Origin: Mycolicibacterium iranicum | Lineage (GTDB): Bacteria > Actinomycetota > Actinomycetes > Mycobacteriales > Mycobacteriaceae | Assembly: GCF_002101705.1 (NCBI RefSeq) | Contig: NZ_LQPC01000031.1 | Location: forward strand, 176,642-240,641 | DNA: 64,000 nucleotides | Direction: 5' to 3' | In this document: positions 54,040 through 62,947 of the stretch, one piece after another | Position numbering within the stretch: the stretch's first letter is position 1 | Layout: every line of letters begins with the position of its first letter | Program-made: the position numbers and the translations under genes | The notes under the pieces: model-generated | The model's input: the letters and a program-made list of their open reading frames with translations, nothing else | Told to the model about the DNA's origin: nothing | The model's database searches: none

Positions 54040-55479
54040 CTAACCGACCGCGCCTTCCATCTGCAGCTCGATCAGCCGGTTGAGCTCGAGTGCGTACTCC
54101 ATCGGGAGTTCCTTGGCGATCGGCTCGACGAAGCCGCGCACCACCATCGCCATCGCCTCGTCCTCGGTCAGTCCGCGGCTCATCAGATAGAACATCTGAT
54201 CCTCGCTGACCTTGGACACCGTCGCCTCGTGGCCCATCGTGACGTCGTCCTCGCGGATGTCGACATACGGGTAGGTGTCGGAACGGCTGATCGTGTCCAC
54301 CAGCAGCGCATCGCATTTCACGCTCGAGCGCGAACCGTGAGCGCCCTTGTTGACCTGGACCAGGCCACGGTAGGACGCGCGGCCACCGCCACGGGCCACC
54401 GACTTGGACACGATGTTGCTCGACGTGTTGGGCGCCAGGTGCAGCATCTTGGCACCGGTGTCCTGGTGCTGGCCCTCGCCGGCGAATGCCACCGAGAGCA
54501 CCTCGCCCTTGGCATGCTCACCGGTCATCCACACGGCCGGGTACTTCATCGTGACCTTCGAGCCGATGTTGCCGTCGACCCACTCCATGGTGGCTCCGGC
54601 CTCGGCGCGCGCACGCTTGGTGACCAGGTTGAAGACATTGTTCGACCAGTTCTGGATGGTCGTGTAGCGGCAGCGGCCACCCGGCTTGACAATGATTTCG
54701 ACGACAGCGCTGTGCAGCGAGTCGCTCTTGTAGATCGGCGCGGTGCAGCCCTCGACGTAATGCACGTAGGCGTCCTCGTCGACGATGATCAGCGTCCGCT
54801 CGAACTGGCCCATGTTCTCGGTGTTGATCCGGAAGTAGGCCTGCAGCGGGATGTCGACATGCACACCCTTCGGCACGTAGATGAACGAGCCACCCGACCA
54901 CACCGCCGTGTTCAGCGCGGCGAACTTGTTGTCACCGGCCGGGATCACGGTGCCGAAGTACTGCTTGAACAGCTCGGGGTGCTCCTTGAGCGCGGTGTCG
55001 GTGTCGAGGAAGACGACGCCCTGAGCCTCCAGGTCCTCACGGATCGAGTGGTAGACGACCTCGGACTCGTACTGCGCGGCCACGCCGGACACCAGGCGTT
55101 GCTTCTCCGCTTCCGGGATGCCGAGCTTGTCGTAGGTGTTCTTGATGTCGGCGGGCAGGTCGTCCCACGTGGCGGCCTGCTTCTCGCTGGAGCGCACGAA
55201 GTACTTGATGTTGTCGAAGTCGATACCTTCGAGGTTGGAACCCCAATTCGGCATCGGCTTCTTGTCGAAGGTGCGCAGCGCCTTGAGACGGATGTCGAGC
55301 ATCCACTCGGGCTCACTCTTCTTCGCCGAGATGTCGCGGACCACGGCCTCGGACAGCCCCCGCTGCGCGCTGGCGCCTGCGACATCGGAGTCGGCCCAGC
55401 CGTAGCCGTACTTACCCAGGGACGCGATGGTCTCCTCCTGGGTCAGCGCTTCTGGCTTGACCTCCGGTGTGAGTGTCAT
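54040..55479 (-). CDS. sufB: SufB Fe-S assembly scaffold, intein-free
   Basis: 479 residues, the normal length of mature SufB. Landmarks: [57 protein letters not shown] segment (here [11 protein letters not shown]) and [14 protein letters not shown] closing region. The stretch around [21 protein letters not shown] is uninterrupted, so the intein found in M. tuberculosis SufB (Rv1461) is absent. The start ATG 55479 follows AAAAGGAG. It is first structural gene after sufR. Confidence 0.96.
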   Translation of the reverse strand: MTLTPEVKPEALTQEETIASLGKYGYGWADSDVAGASAQRGLSEAVVRDISAKKSEPEWMLDIRLKALRTFDKKPMPNWGSNLEGIDFDNIKYFVRSSEKQAATWDDLPADIKNTYDKLGIPEAEKQRLVSGVAAQYESEVVYHSIREDLEAQGVVFLDTDTALKEHPELFKQYFGTVIPAGDNKFAALNTAVWSGGSFIYVPKGVHVDIPLQAYFRINTENMGQFERTLIIVDEDAYVHYVEGCTAPIYKSDSLHSAVVEIIVKPGGRCRYTTIQNWSNNVFNLVTKRARAEAGATMEWVDGNIGSKVTMKYPAVWMTGEHAKGEVLSVAFAGEGQHQDTGAKMLHLAPNTSSNIVSKSVARGGGRASYRGLVQVNKGAHGSRSSVKCDALLVDTISRSDTYPYVDIREDDVTMGHEATVSKVSEDQMFYLMSRGLTEDEAMAMVVRGFVEPIAKELPMEYALELNRLIELQMEGAVG

Positions 55480-55550
55480 TGCGACACACTCCTTTTGCTC
55501 TTGTTGTTGCTTCGGCGCGGGCTGTGCGCCGAAGGGTTCGCTCTGCGCCG

Positions 55551-56258
55551 CTAACGTTGCGCCGGCACAAGCGGGACGTGGGTGGTGCAGGCACAGTCCC
55601 CGTTGGCGATGGTCGCAAGCCGCTGCACGTGGGTCCCCAGCACCTCCGACATCGCCTGCTGCTCGGCCTCGCACAGTTCGGGGAACTGCTCGGCGACATG
55701 GGACACCGGACAGTGGTGCTGACAGATCTGGACTCCGCGCAACGGCCCGCCCACCCGGGTGGTCGTCGTCGCGTAGCCCGCACCGGTCAGTGCGTCGGCG
55801 ATCCGGTCGGCGGCAGCCTCCACCTCGTCACCGGATGCGCCGCTGACGGGTTCGACATCGGCCAGGATCGCGTCGATGCGCCTACGGGCGAAGCTACGAA
55901 TGGCATCGTCGCCCCCTATCTCACGCAACTGGCGCATCGCCGCCGAGGCCAGGTCGTCGTAGGTGTGCTCCAGCTTCGCCCGACCCGCCGCGGTGAGTTG
56001 GTAGCGCTTGGCGGGCCTGCCACGGCCTTCCTGCTGCCACGCCGCAGCGGCATTGGCCTGGGCCTCTCCAGCATCGATCAGTGCGTCGAGATGCCGACGC
56101 ACACCGGCTGCCGACAATCCGAGACGATCCCCGATGTGACTGGCGGTCGTCGGACCGGATTCCAGCAGCAGCCTGATGATCGCCTGCCTTGTGTCACCGT
56201 CGCCAGCATGGGACGGCACCGGTGTCGGCGCGCCCGAGCTCTGCGAACGGAATTTCAC
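55551..56258 (-). CDS. sufR: SufR-type Fe-S cluster-sensing repressor
   Basis: 235 residues. An N-terminal winged HTH ([38 protein letters not shown], about 20-58) and a C-terminal cysteine cluster ([23 protein letters not shown], about 180-200) that binds [4Fe-4S]. It represses the suf operon when clusters are sufficient. The start GTG at 56258 lies within an ACACT-N5-TGTGA repeat, so the operator overlaps the start codon. It is the first gene of sufRBDCSUT. Confidence 0.94.
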   Translation of the reverse strand: MKFRSQSSGAPTPVPSHAGDGDTRQAIIRLLLESGPTTASHIGDRLGLSAAGVRRHLDALIDAGEAQANAAAAWQQEGRGRPAKRYQLTAAGRAKLEHTYDDLASAAMRQLREIGGDDAIRSFARRRIDAILADVEPVSGASGDEVEAAADRIADALTGAGYATTTTRVGGPLRGVQICQHHCPVSHVAEQFPELCEAEQQAMSEVLGTHVQRLATIANGDCACTTHVPLVPAQR

Positions 56259-56269
56259 AACACCAGTGT
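56255..56269. promoter_or_regulatory. SufR operator overlapping the sufR start
   Basis: On the minus strand ACACT-GGTGT-TGTGA matches the ACACT-N5-TGTGA repeat I recall for mycobacterial SufR. The GTG start of sufR is inside the right arm, which suits a leaderless or near-leaderless transcript with autoregulation. Confidence 0.7.
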
Positions 56270-56377
56270 GACGCAATTACAGGGGTGGGTCCAGCAAGGG
56301 CACCCTTAGCCTTTCGTCGGCATCGTCACACCGATTGCCCTCAATTCTGGGGAATAACCGCCCGCTACGCTGCCTTC

Positions 56378-58054
56378 GTGGCAGCCCGCCAGCACTCCCT
56401 CAGCTCGACGATCGCCGGTCTGCACGGCGACGAGCGAACTGTCGGCAGCCCGCTGACCGCCGCCGAGCTGGTCTTCATGCGCCGAACTCGACTGTTCGGG
56501 GCCACCGGCACCGTACTGATGGCGATCGGGGCTCTGGGCGCCGGCGCCCGACCCGTCGTGCAGGACCCGACCTTCGGCGTGCGGCTGTTGAACCTGCCGT
56601 CCCGCATCGCGACGGTGTCGCTGACGATGACGACGACCGGGGCGGTGATGATGGCTCTGGCCTGGCTGATGCTGGGCCGTTTCACCCTGGGCAAGCGCAA
56701 GATGACGCGCAGCCAGCTCGACCGCACGCTGCTGCTCTGGGCCCTACCGCTGCTGTTGGCGCCACCGATGTACAGCAAGGACGTCTACTCCTACCTCGCG
56801 CAGAGTGAGATCTCGCTGCAGGGCAACGACCCGTACGAGGTAGGTCCGGCGACCGGCCTCGGCCTCGATCACGTCTTCACGCTCTCGGTTCCCAGCATGT
56901 GGCGGGAGACCCCGGCGCCGTACGGACCGCTGTTTCTGTGGATCGGCCGTGGGATCTCGCAGATCACCGGCGAGAACATCGTCGAGGCCGTGCTGTTTCA
57001 CCGCCTCGTCGTGCTGCTCGGTGTCGGGATGATCGTGTGGGCGACCCCGCGGCTGGCGCGCCGCTGCGGTGTCGCCGAGGTCAGCGCACTGTGGCTCGGT
57101 GCGGCCAACCCGCTGTTGTTCATGCACCTGGTGGCGGGTATCCACAACGAGGCCCTGATGCTGGGCCTGATGTTGGCGGGCACCGAATTCGCTTTGCGCG
57201 GAGTCGACGCCGCCACCCGCTTGATTCCGCGACCGCTGGCGCGACCGCGCGACCGCGAGCAGTGGCTGAGCTGGTACCCGGTGGCGATGTTGTTGGCGGG
57301 CACCGTGCTGATCACGATGTCGTCGCAGGTCAAGCTGCCCTCGCTGCTGGCGCTCGGATTCGTGGCCATGGCTCTGGCATGCCGCTGGGGCGGGACGGTG
57401 AGGGCGTTTTTCCTGGCGGGCGGATTGCTGGGCGCGGTGGCGCTGGGGGTCATGGCGCTGATCGGCTGGGCCAGCGGTCTCGGCTTCGGCTGGCTGTTCA
57501 CCCTCGGCACCGCCAACGTCGTCCGCAGCTGGATGTCACCGCCGACACTGCTCGCGCTCGGGACCGGGCAGGTCGGCATTCTGCTCGGGTTGGGCGACCA
57601 CACCACCGCGGTGCTCGCGCTGACCCGCGCCATCGGCGTCAGCCTCATCGCGGTGATCGTCCTGTGGCTGCTCTTCGCCGTGCTGCGTGGCCGGTTGCAT
57701 CCGGTCGGTGGACTCGGCGTCGCCCTCGGCGCCACCCTGCTGCTGTTCCCCGTGGTCCAGCCCTGGTACGTGCTGTGGGCCATCATCCCCCTCGCGGCGT
57801 GGGCGACACGTCCCCGCTTCAGGGCAGCGGCCATCGTCGTGACCCTCGTCGTCGGGATCTTCGGACCCACCGCCAACGGCGACAGATTCGCCCTGTTCCA
57901 GATCGCACTGGCGACGGCGGCGAGCTTCCTGATCCTGGTGATGTTGGTGGTGCTGACCTATCGCTGGCTGCCCTGGCGGCCCGTGCCCCCCGCATCCTCA
58001 GCGCGACCGGCGGCATCCGATTCCAAGGCCGACGCCTACGCTGAGTCTCCGTGA
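56378..58054 (+). CDS. mptB: Alpha-(1->6)-mannopyranosyltransferase MptB
   Basis: 558 residues, GT-C type polyprenol-phosphate-mannose-dependent transferase with about 12 or more membrane helices. The first extracytoplasmic loop holds the acidic motif in YSKDVYSYLAQSEISLQGNDPYEVGP (about 130-155), followed by PAPYGPLFLWI and AGIHNEALMLGL. It builds the alpha-1,6-mannan core of lipomannan. The start GTG 56378 was chosen over an upstream open frame overlapping sufR. It is divergent from sufR and coupled to the following ABC ATPase by a GTGA overlap. Synteny with Rv1459c. Confidence 0.93.
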   Translation: MAARQHSLSSTIAGLHGDERTVGSPLTAAELVFMRRTRLFGATGTVLMAIGALGAGARPVVQDPTFGVRLLNLPSRIATVSLTMTTTGAVMMALAWLMLGRFTLGKRKMTRSQLDRTLLLWALPLLLAPPMYSKDVYSYLAQSEISLQGNDPYEVGPATGLGLDHVFTLSVPSMWRETPAPYGPLFLWIGRGISQITGENIVEAVLFHRLVVLLGVGMIVWATPRLARRCGVAEVSALWLGAANPLLFMHLVAGIHNEALMLGLMLAGTEFALRGVDAATRLIPRPLARPRDREQWLSWYPVAMLLAGTVLITMSSQVKLPSLLALGFVAMALACRWGGTVRAFFLAGGLLGAVALGVMALIGWASGLGFGWLFTLGTANVVRSWMSPPTLLALGTGQVGILLGLGDHTTAVLALTRAIGVSLIAVIVLWLLFAVLRGRLHPVGGLGVALGATLLLFPVVQPWYVLWAIIPLAAWATRPRFRAAAIVVTLVVGIFGPTANGDRFALFQIALATAASFLILVMLVVLTYRWLPWRPVPPASSARPAASDSKADAYAESP

Positions 58055-58989
58055 CCCCCGTTTCTCCCGGCGCCCCTCCCGTTTTGTTGCGTGGGGTGAG
58101 CAAGCGGTACGGGTCGACGACCGCCGTCTCGGAGCTCGACCTCGACGTACAGGCCGCGGAGGTGTTCGCGCTCCTGGGCCCCAACGGCGCGGGGAAAACG
58201 ACGACCATCGAGATGTGTGAGGGATTCCTCAAGCCCGACGCCGGGTCGATCCGAATCCTCGGCCTCGATCCGGTCACCGACAACGCCGAGGTCCGGGCGC
58301 GCGTCGGCGTCATGCTGCAGGGCGGCGGCGCGTACCCCGCGGCGCGGGCAGGCGAAATGCTCGACCTGGTCGCTTCCTACGCCGCCAACCCGCTGGATCC
58401 CCAATGGTTACTCGAAACCTTGGGCCTCACCGACTCGGCACGGACCACCTATCGCCGCCTCTCGGGCGGCCAGCAGCAGCGCCTCGCCCTGGCGTGCGCG
58501 GTGGTGGGACGCCCCGAGCTGGTGTTCCTCGACGAGCCGACCGCCGGAATGGACGCTCACGCCCGAATCGTGGTGTGGGAGTTGATCGATGCGCTGCGCC
58601 GTGATGGCGTCACGGTCGTGCTGACCACCCATCAGCTCACCGAGGCCGAGGAACTCGCCGACCGCATCTTGATCATCGACCACGGCGCCGCCGTGGCCAC
58701 TGGAACCCCGGCGGAGCTGATGCGCAGCGGTGCCGAGAACCAGCTGAGGTTCCGGGCACCACGCATGCTCGATCTTTCGCTGCTCATATCGGCGTTGCCG
58801 GAGGACTATCGCGCATCCGAGACCGCACCCGGCGAATACCTTGTCGAAGGGCACATCGACCCACAGGTGCTGGCCACCGTCACCGCATGGTGTGCACGCC
58901 TTGACGTGCTCGCCACCGACATGCGCGTGGAGCAGCGCAGCCTCGAAGACGTGTTCCTCGACCTGACCGGACGGGATCTACGCTCGTGA
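58051..58989 (+). CDS. ABC transporter ATP-binding protein (Rv1458c-like)
   Basis: 312 residues. Walker A LLGPNGAGKTTT, signature RLSGGQQQRLALA, Walker B LVFLDEPTAGMDAHARI, and a C-terminal extension of the DrrA/exporter kind (about 215-312). It starts with GTG inside the mptB stop and ends in a GTGA overlap with the permease gene. The pair lies upstream of ctaA in many actinobacteria; the substrate is unknown. Confidence 0.92.
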   Translation: MTPVSPGAPPVLLRGVSKRYGSTTAVSELDLDVQAAEVFALLGPNGAGKTTTIEMCEGFLKPDAGSIRILGLDPVTDNAEVRARVGVMLQGGGAYPAARAGEMLDLVASYAANPLDPQWLLETLGLTDSARTTYRRLSGGQQQRLALACAVVGRPELVFLDEPTAGMDAHARIVVWELIDALRRDGVTVVLTTHQLTEAEELADRILIIDHGAAVATGTPAELMRSGAENQLRFRAPRMLDLSLLISALPEDYRASETAPGEYLVEGHIDPQVLATVTAWCARLDVLATDMRVEQRSLEDVFLDLTGRDLRS

Positions 58990-59756
58990 ATCGTTTCGCA
59001 CCAGGCACCTTCACGCCGGACCCGCGCCCGGCCGCCGTGCCCAAGATGCTGGCCGCGCAGTTCGGCCTCGAGCTGCGCCTGCTTCTGCGCAACGGCGAGC
59101 AGCTGCTGCTGACGATGTTCATCCCGATCACGCTGCTGGTCGGCCTGACGCTGTTGCCGCTCGGATCCTTCGGCCCCAACCGCGCCGCGACGTTCGTCCC
59201 CGCGATCATGGCGCTCGCCGTCATCTCGACGGCGTTCACGGGTCAGGCGATCGCCGTCGCGTTCGACCGCCGCTACGGCGCGCTCAAACGGCTGGGAGCT
59301 ACGGCACTGCCGGTCTGGGGCATCATCGCAGGAAAGTCGCTGGCGGTCGTGGCGGTCGTCTTCCTGCAGTCAATCCTGTTCGGCGCCATCGGTTTTGCGC
59401 TCGGGTGGCGTCCGCCGCTGGCCGGCCTCGCGCTCGGTGCCGTGATCATCGCGCTCGGCACAGCGGTGTTCGCCGCGCTCGGCCTCCTCCTGGGCGGCAC
59501 CCTGCGCGCCGAGATCGTGTTGGCCGTGGCGAATCTGCTGTGGTTCGTCTTCGCCGGCCTCGGCGCCCTGACGCTGGAGGGCGACATGGTCCCCACGGCC
59601 GTGCAGTGGGTGGCCCGCCTGACGCCGTCGGGCGCGCTCACCGAAGCGCTGTCGCGCGCGATGATGCTGTCAATGGACTGGTTCGGACTCGCGACGCTGG
59701 CCGTCTGGGGCGCCGTCGCCGCGCTCGGCGCCCTGCGATGGTTCCGCTTCACCTGA
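58986..59756 (+). CDS. ABC-2 type permease (Rv1457c-like)
   Basis: 256 residues with six predicted helices, for example LLLTMFIPITLLVGLTLLPLG, MALAVISTAFTGQAIAVAF and ALGLLLGGTLRAEIVLAVANLLWFVFAGLGAL, and the closing PSGALTEALSRAMM segment of the family. It works with the ATPase encoded directly upstream. Its 3' end overlaps the convergent hydrolase-like gene by 87 bp. Confidence 0.9.
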   Translation: MNRFAPGTFTPDPRPAAVPKMLAAQFGLELRLLLRNGEQLLLTMFIPITLLVGLTLLPLGSFGPNRAATFVPAIMALAVISTAFTGQAIAVAFDRRYGALKRLGATALPVWGIIAGKSLAVVAVVFLQSILFGAIGFALGWRPPLAGLALGAVIIALGTAVFAALGLLLGGTLRAEIVLAVANLLWFVFAGLGALTLEGDMVPTAVQWVARLTPSGALTEALSRAMMLSMDWFGLATLAVWGAVAALGALRWFRFT

Positions 59757-60368
59757 CGAATTGAGGGCTGGCAGAAGATATTCCAGCTGTCCGACTTCCT
59801 CGATGTTGTGCTTGACCCACGCGCGGGCCTTCTCGGTGGAGAACTTCCGCCGCAGCACCAGGTTGAGCGGCGAAGCCGGCAGCGACCGCACGCCGAGATC
59901 CATCACCGTCACGTAGTGAGCGCCGTCGGCGCCCGCAGACCAGGTGTGCTCCAGCTGGAAGACCGGGATCCCCGCGATACGTAGTACCAACCTGATACCG
60001 GTTTCGTCGAGCTTTTCCACGCGGGCCACCTCGTCGACGATGAACTCGGGACGGGCGCCGAAAGCCTCGACCATGTGGAAGCGGGCCCCTTCGGCCGCGC
60101 CACCGGCCGGAGCGGGCCGGGCCAGCTCCCAGAGGATGTGGTCGACCGGATGCCAGGCGTGATAGCGGTCCACGGTCTGGCCGCCGTACTCGATCGTGCC
60201 ACCCAGGTGGGTGAACCAGTCGAGCAGCATCGCCGGCGTCACACCCGCGAGGGGCCGGTGGTCGATGGTGATGCGGCGACGACCTCGCGGACATTCCGTG
60301 ATGTGCACGGTGGCGGTGTCGACGGAGCGCAGCGGATACAGCACGGGCAGGGTCATGGCAGTGGTCAT
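59670..60368 (-). CDS. Probable DAPG/phloretin-hydrolase-like protein
   Basis: 232 residues, soluble, no signal. The segment ITIDHRPLAGVTPAMLLDWFTHLGG, then DRYHAWHPVDHILWE (about 60-75) with clustered His/Asp, resembles the zinc-dependent 2,4-diacetylphloroglucinol hydrolase (PhlG) fold; I am only moderately sure. The start ATG 60368 has AGGTTCTGATG spacing. It is divergent from a TetR regulator, with a repeat-containing 99-bp region between, so it is probably an inducible catabolic or detoxifying enzyme. The pair is absent from the M. tuberculosis order. The C-terminal 29 codons overlap the permease gene on the other strand. Confidence 0.7.
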   Translation of the reverse strand: MTTAMTLPVLYPLRSVDTATVHITECPRGRRRITIDHRPLAGVTPAMLLDWFTHLGGTIEYGGQTVDRYHAWHPVDHILWELARPAPAGGAAEGARFHMVEAFGARPEFIVDEVARVEKLDETGIRLVLRIAGIPVFQLEHTWSAGADGAHYVTVMDLGVRSLPASPLNLVLRRKFSTEKARAWVKHNIEEVGQLEYLLPALNSSGEAEPSQGAERGDGAPDGQRRESEPVH

Positions 60369-60467
60369 CAGAACCTCCAAGATACTGTTTCGTTTCTTAT
60401 GTTGGGAACCGTAGAGCGGAGGGCATAAGATACGCAAGCGTTTCTATACGGAGAGAGCGGGATCACA
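60369..60467. promoter_or_regulatory. Repeat-rich control region between hydrolase-like gene and tetR
   Basis: 99 bp with an inverted repeat TCTTATG (60395-60401) / CATAAGA (60424-60430) and a direct repeat CGTTTCT (60391-60397 and 60439-60445), both low in G+C compared with the surroundings. It is a likely binding region for the TetR protein encoded next to it. Confidence 0.5.
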
Positions 60468-61061
60468 ATGGGCAGACGACGGGGTGCGGAGCTCGATTCC
60501 GCGATCCGCACGGCGGTACTGCAGCTTCTCGGCGACCACGGTCCCGACGGCGTCACGATGGAAGCCGTCGCCGCGGCCGCCCACACCAGCAAGCCCGTCC
60601 TCTACCGGCGCTGGCCGGACCGGCGCGCACTGTTGCGCGACACCCTCATGGGTGTGGCCACGACCTCGCTGCCCAGCCAGGACACCGGCAGCTTTCGCGG
60701 GGATCTCCTCGCCGTCCTGCGCGCGTGGAAAGAGCTGTTCACCGGCGACACCGGCCCACTGATGCGGTCGGTCCTGATGGCGGTGGCCGTCGATCCGGAG
60801 CTCGAAGCGACGTTCCGCACCGACGTCATCGGCATGCGCAAACAGGAGATGACCCGGATCTTCACGCGCGGAATCGAGCGCGGCGAGGTTCGAGTCGATG
60901 CTCCTGTCGAGCTGCTGCGCGAACTCGGCCAGAGCGTGCTGTGGCATCACCTGTTGATCACCGGCGACCCGATCGACGACGACCTCGTCGGCCGACTCGT
61001 CGATGACATAGTGATGCCGTTGGTCCTGCCGCCGAGCGCCCCTACTACGACCGGTAGTTAA
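60468..61061 (+). CDS. TetR-family transcriptional regulator
   Basis: 197 residues. HTH in LLGDHGPDGVTMEAVAAAAHTSKPVLYRRWPDRRALL (about 20-57), C-terminal TetR_C-like domain with LMRSVLMAVAVDPELEATFR. It starts with ATG at 60468 after GAGAGAGCGGG. It probably represses the divergent hydrolase-like gene and itself. The pair appears inserted between the ABC permease and ctaA. Confidence 0.9.
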   Translation: MGRRRGAELDSAIRTAVLQLLGDHGPDGVTMEAVAAAAHTSKPVLYRRWPDRRALLRDTLMGVATTSLPSQDTGSFRGDLLAVLRAWKELFTGDTGPLMRSVLMAVAVDPELEATFRTDVIGMRKQEMTRIFTRGIERGEVRVDAPVELLRELGQSVLWHHLLITGDPIDDDLVGRLVDDIVMPLVLPPSAPTTTGS

Positions 61062-61081
61062 CGAGCCTCTACCATCGGAGC

Positions 61082-62038
61082 GTGCCCGTAGGTCGCCTCT
61101 TCATGCGGATCGTCGATCTGCTTCCCGAGCCGAGCTTGCGGGTGCAGCGCATTGTCGCGGCCGCCGTGATCCTCACCCAGGGCGGCATCGCCGTGACCGG
61201 CGCCATCGTGCGGGTGACCGCATCCGGGCTGGGATGCCCGACGTGGCCGCAGTGCTTCCCCGGCAGCTTCACCCCCGTACCTCACGCCGAGGTCCCCGGC
61301 ATCCATCAGGCCGTCGAGTTCGGCAACCGACTGCTGACGTTCCTCGTCGTCCTGACCGCGGCCGCCGCGGTCATCGCCGTCACCCGCGCCCGGCGCCGAC
61401 GCGAGGTGCTCTTCTACGCGTGGCTGATGCCGGCGTCGACAGTGCTACAGGCCGTGATCGGCGGGATCACGGTGTTGACCGGACTGCTGTGGTGGACCGT
61501 CGCGATCCACCTGCTGGTGTCGATGGCCATGGTGTGGCTGGCCGTGCTGCTCTTCGTCAAGATCGGCGAGCCCGACGCCGGAGAGTGGACGACGCGCGTT
61601 CCGAAACCGCTGCGGCAGTTGACGGTTTTGTCGGCCGTGACGCTGGCCGCGGTGCTCGTCACCGGAACGATGGTGACCGGCGCGGGCCCGCACGCCGGGG
61701 ACAAGAGCATCGACCGCCCGGTGCCGCGCCTGCAGATCGAGATCACCACGCTCGTGCACATGCATTCGTCGCTCCTCGTGGCTTATCTGGCATTGCTGGT
61801 CGCCCTCGGCTTCGCCCTGGTGGCGGTGCACGCGCCGGCGCCGGTGATGACTCGGCTGCGCGTCGTGGTGGTCCTCGTCGCCGCCCAGGGCTCGCTCGGC
61901 GCGATCCAGTTCTTAACGGGCGTTCCCGAGGCGCTGGTCGCTCTCCACGTGGCAGGGGCCGCTGCATGCACCGCGGCCACCGCCGCGCTATGGGCGTCGA
62001 TGCGAGAACGGACCGAGCCCGCAACGCTCCAGAGCTGA
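61082..62038 (+). CDS. ctaA: Heme A synthase
   Basis: Oxidises the C8 methyl of heme O to the formyl of heme A for cytochrome aa3. 318 residues, eight helices, with the heme-ligand histidines in VPGIHQAVEFGNRLLTF (about 75), VAIHLLVSMAMVWL (about 140), TTLVHMHSSLLVAYL (about 223) and LVALHVAGAAACTA (about 285). A Cys pair (GLGCPTWPQCFP, about 45-54) matches the disulfide of actinobacterial CtaA. It starts with GTG at 61082. Its 3' end overlaps the convergent ATP-grasp gene by 51 bp. Confidence 0.94.
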   Translation: MPVGRLFMRIVDLLPEPSLRVQRIVAAAVILTQGGIAVTGAIVRVTASGLGCPTWPQCFPGSFTPVPHAEVPGIHQAVEFGNRLLTFLVVLTAAAAVIAVTRARRRREVLFYAWLMPASTVLQAVIGGITVLTGLLWWTVAIHLLVSMAMVWLAVLLFVKIGEPDAGEWTTRVPKPLRQLTVLSAVTLAAVLVTGTMVTGAGPHAGDKSIDRPVPRLQIEITTLVHMHSSLLVAYLALLVALGFALVAVHAPAPVMTRLRVVVVLVAAQGSLGAIQFLTGVPEALVALHVAGAAACTAATAALWASMRERTEPATLQS

Positions 62039-62926
62039 CTCGACGCCGAGCGCGAACCGGCGTTGCGCAGCCTGCCGGTCGGTGTCCTCGAGCTGCCGCC
62101 ACCCCAGTGAGGGTTCGACGAGTTCGAGTTCCAGCAGAACGGGGGCGTCTGCTCCGCCCAGAACGTCGACGCGCGCGTAGAGCAACTCGCTGACGTCGAT
62201 GCCCAGATGTGCGGCCGCCGCGGCGAGTGCCTGGCGACCCAGATCCCACAGCTCGAAATCAGGATCGGCGGGCTGCAGACTCTCCTCGGCGTAGGTGCCC
62301 GACTGGTCGAACACCGGGCTCCGCCCCGGAGGCGGCAACAGGGGCCCCTTGGTGAAAGCATGGGACTGCTGACCGCTCAGGAAAACCAGTGCGGTCTCGC
62401 CGTCACCCACACGGGAGTCGTAGAGCTGCACCACTGCGGTGCGTCCGGCCGCCTGTAACGACTCAGCATGGGCACGCGCCAGATCCGCATCGCAGAACCG
62501 CAGCGCCCCCACCGAACCCGCACCGACCGACGGTTTGACGACGACTTCGCCGCCAGGAATGCGCACCCGTTCCCCCGGGGCGAAGAATGCACTGGGCACG
62601 ACGGGGACGCCCGCCGCGGACAGATCGGCGAGGTAGGTCTTGTCCGCGTTCCAGGCGACGACATCGGGAGGATTGAGCAGGTTCTGCACCTGCTGCGTCC
62701 AGCTCAGGAAGTCGTCGAGGCGGTCGGTGTAGTCCCACGTGGCGCGCAGGATGACCAGGTCGGCCGCCAGGGTCGCCGGATCGTCCCACGGCAGCCACCG
62801 CGCGTGCAGGCCGCGGCCACGCAACGCCGCGACCAGTCCGGCGTCGTCACCGTCCCCCTCGGGCAGCGCCGGACATCCGGCCAGCACGATGCGCGGATGG
62901 AAGACGTCGGGGCGGACCAGTTTCAT
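61988..62926 (-). CDS. ATP-grasp domain protein (Rv1455-like)
   Basis: 312 residues. The ATP-grasp pattern is visible: RATWDYTDRLDDFLSW in the N-terminal domain, then VVVKPSVGAGSVGALRF (about 145-160), YARVDVLGGADAPVLLELELVEPSLGW (about 265-290) with metal-ligand Asp and Glu. The C-N ligase substrate is unknown. The ATG at 62926 fits the family start; the longer upstream open frame lies within qor's opposite strand. It is divergent from qor, leaving 21 bp. Confidence 0.85.
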   Translation of the reverse strand: MKLVRPDVFHPRIVLAGCPALPEGDGDDAGLVAALRGRGLHARWLPWDDPATLAADLVILRATWDYTDRLDDFLSWTQQVQNLLNPPDVVAWNADKTYLADLSAAGVPVVPSAFFAPGERVRIPGGEVVVKPSVGAGSVGALRFCDADLARAHAESLQAAGRTAVVQLYDSRVGDGETALVFLSGQQSHAFTKGPLLPPPGRSPVFDQSGTYAEESLQPADPDFELWDLGRQALAAAAAHLGIDVSELLYARVDVLGGADAPVLLELELVEPSLGWRQLEDTDRQAAQRRFALGVESALERCGLGPFSHRRP

Positions 62927-62947
62927 GACGAGTGGATGATAGTGCGT

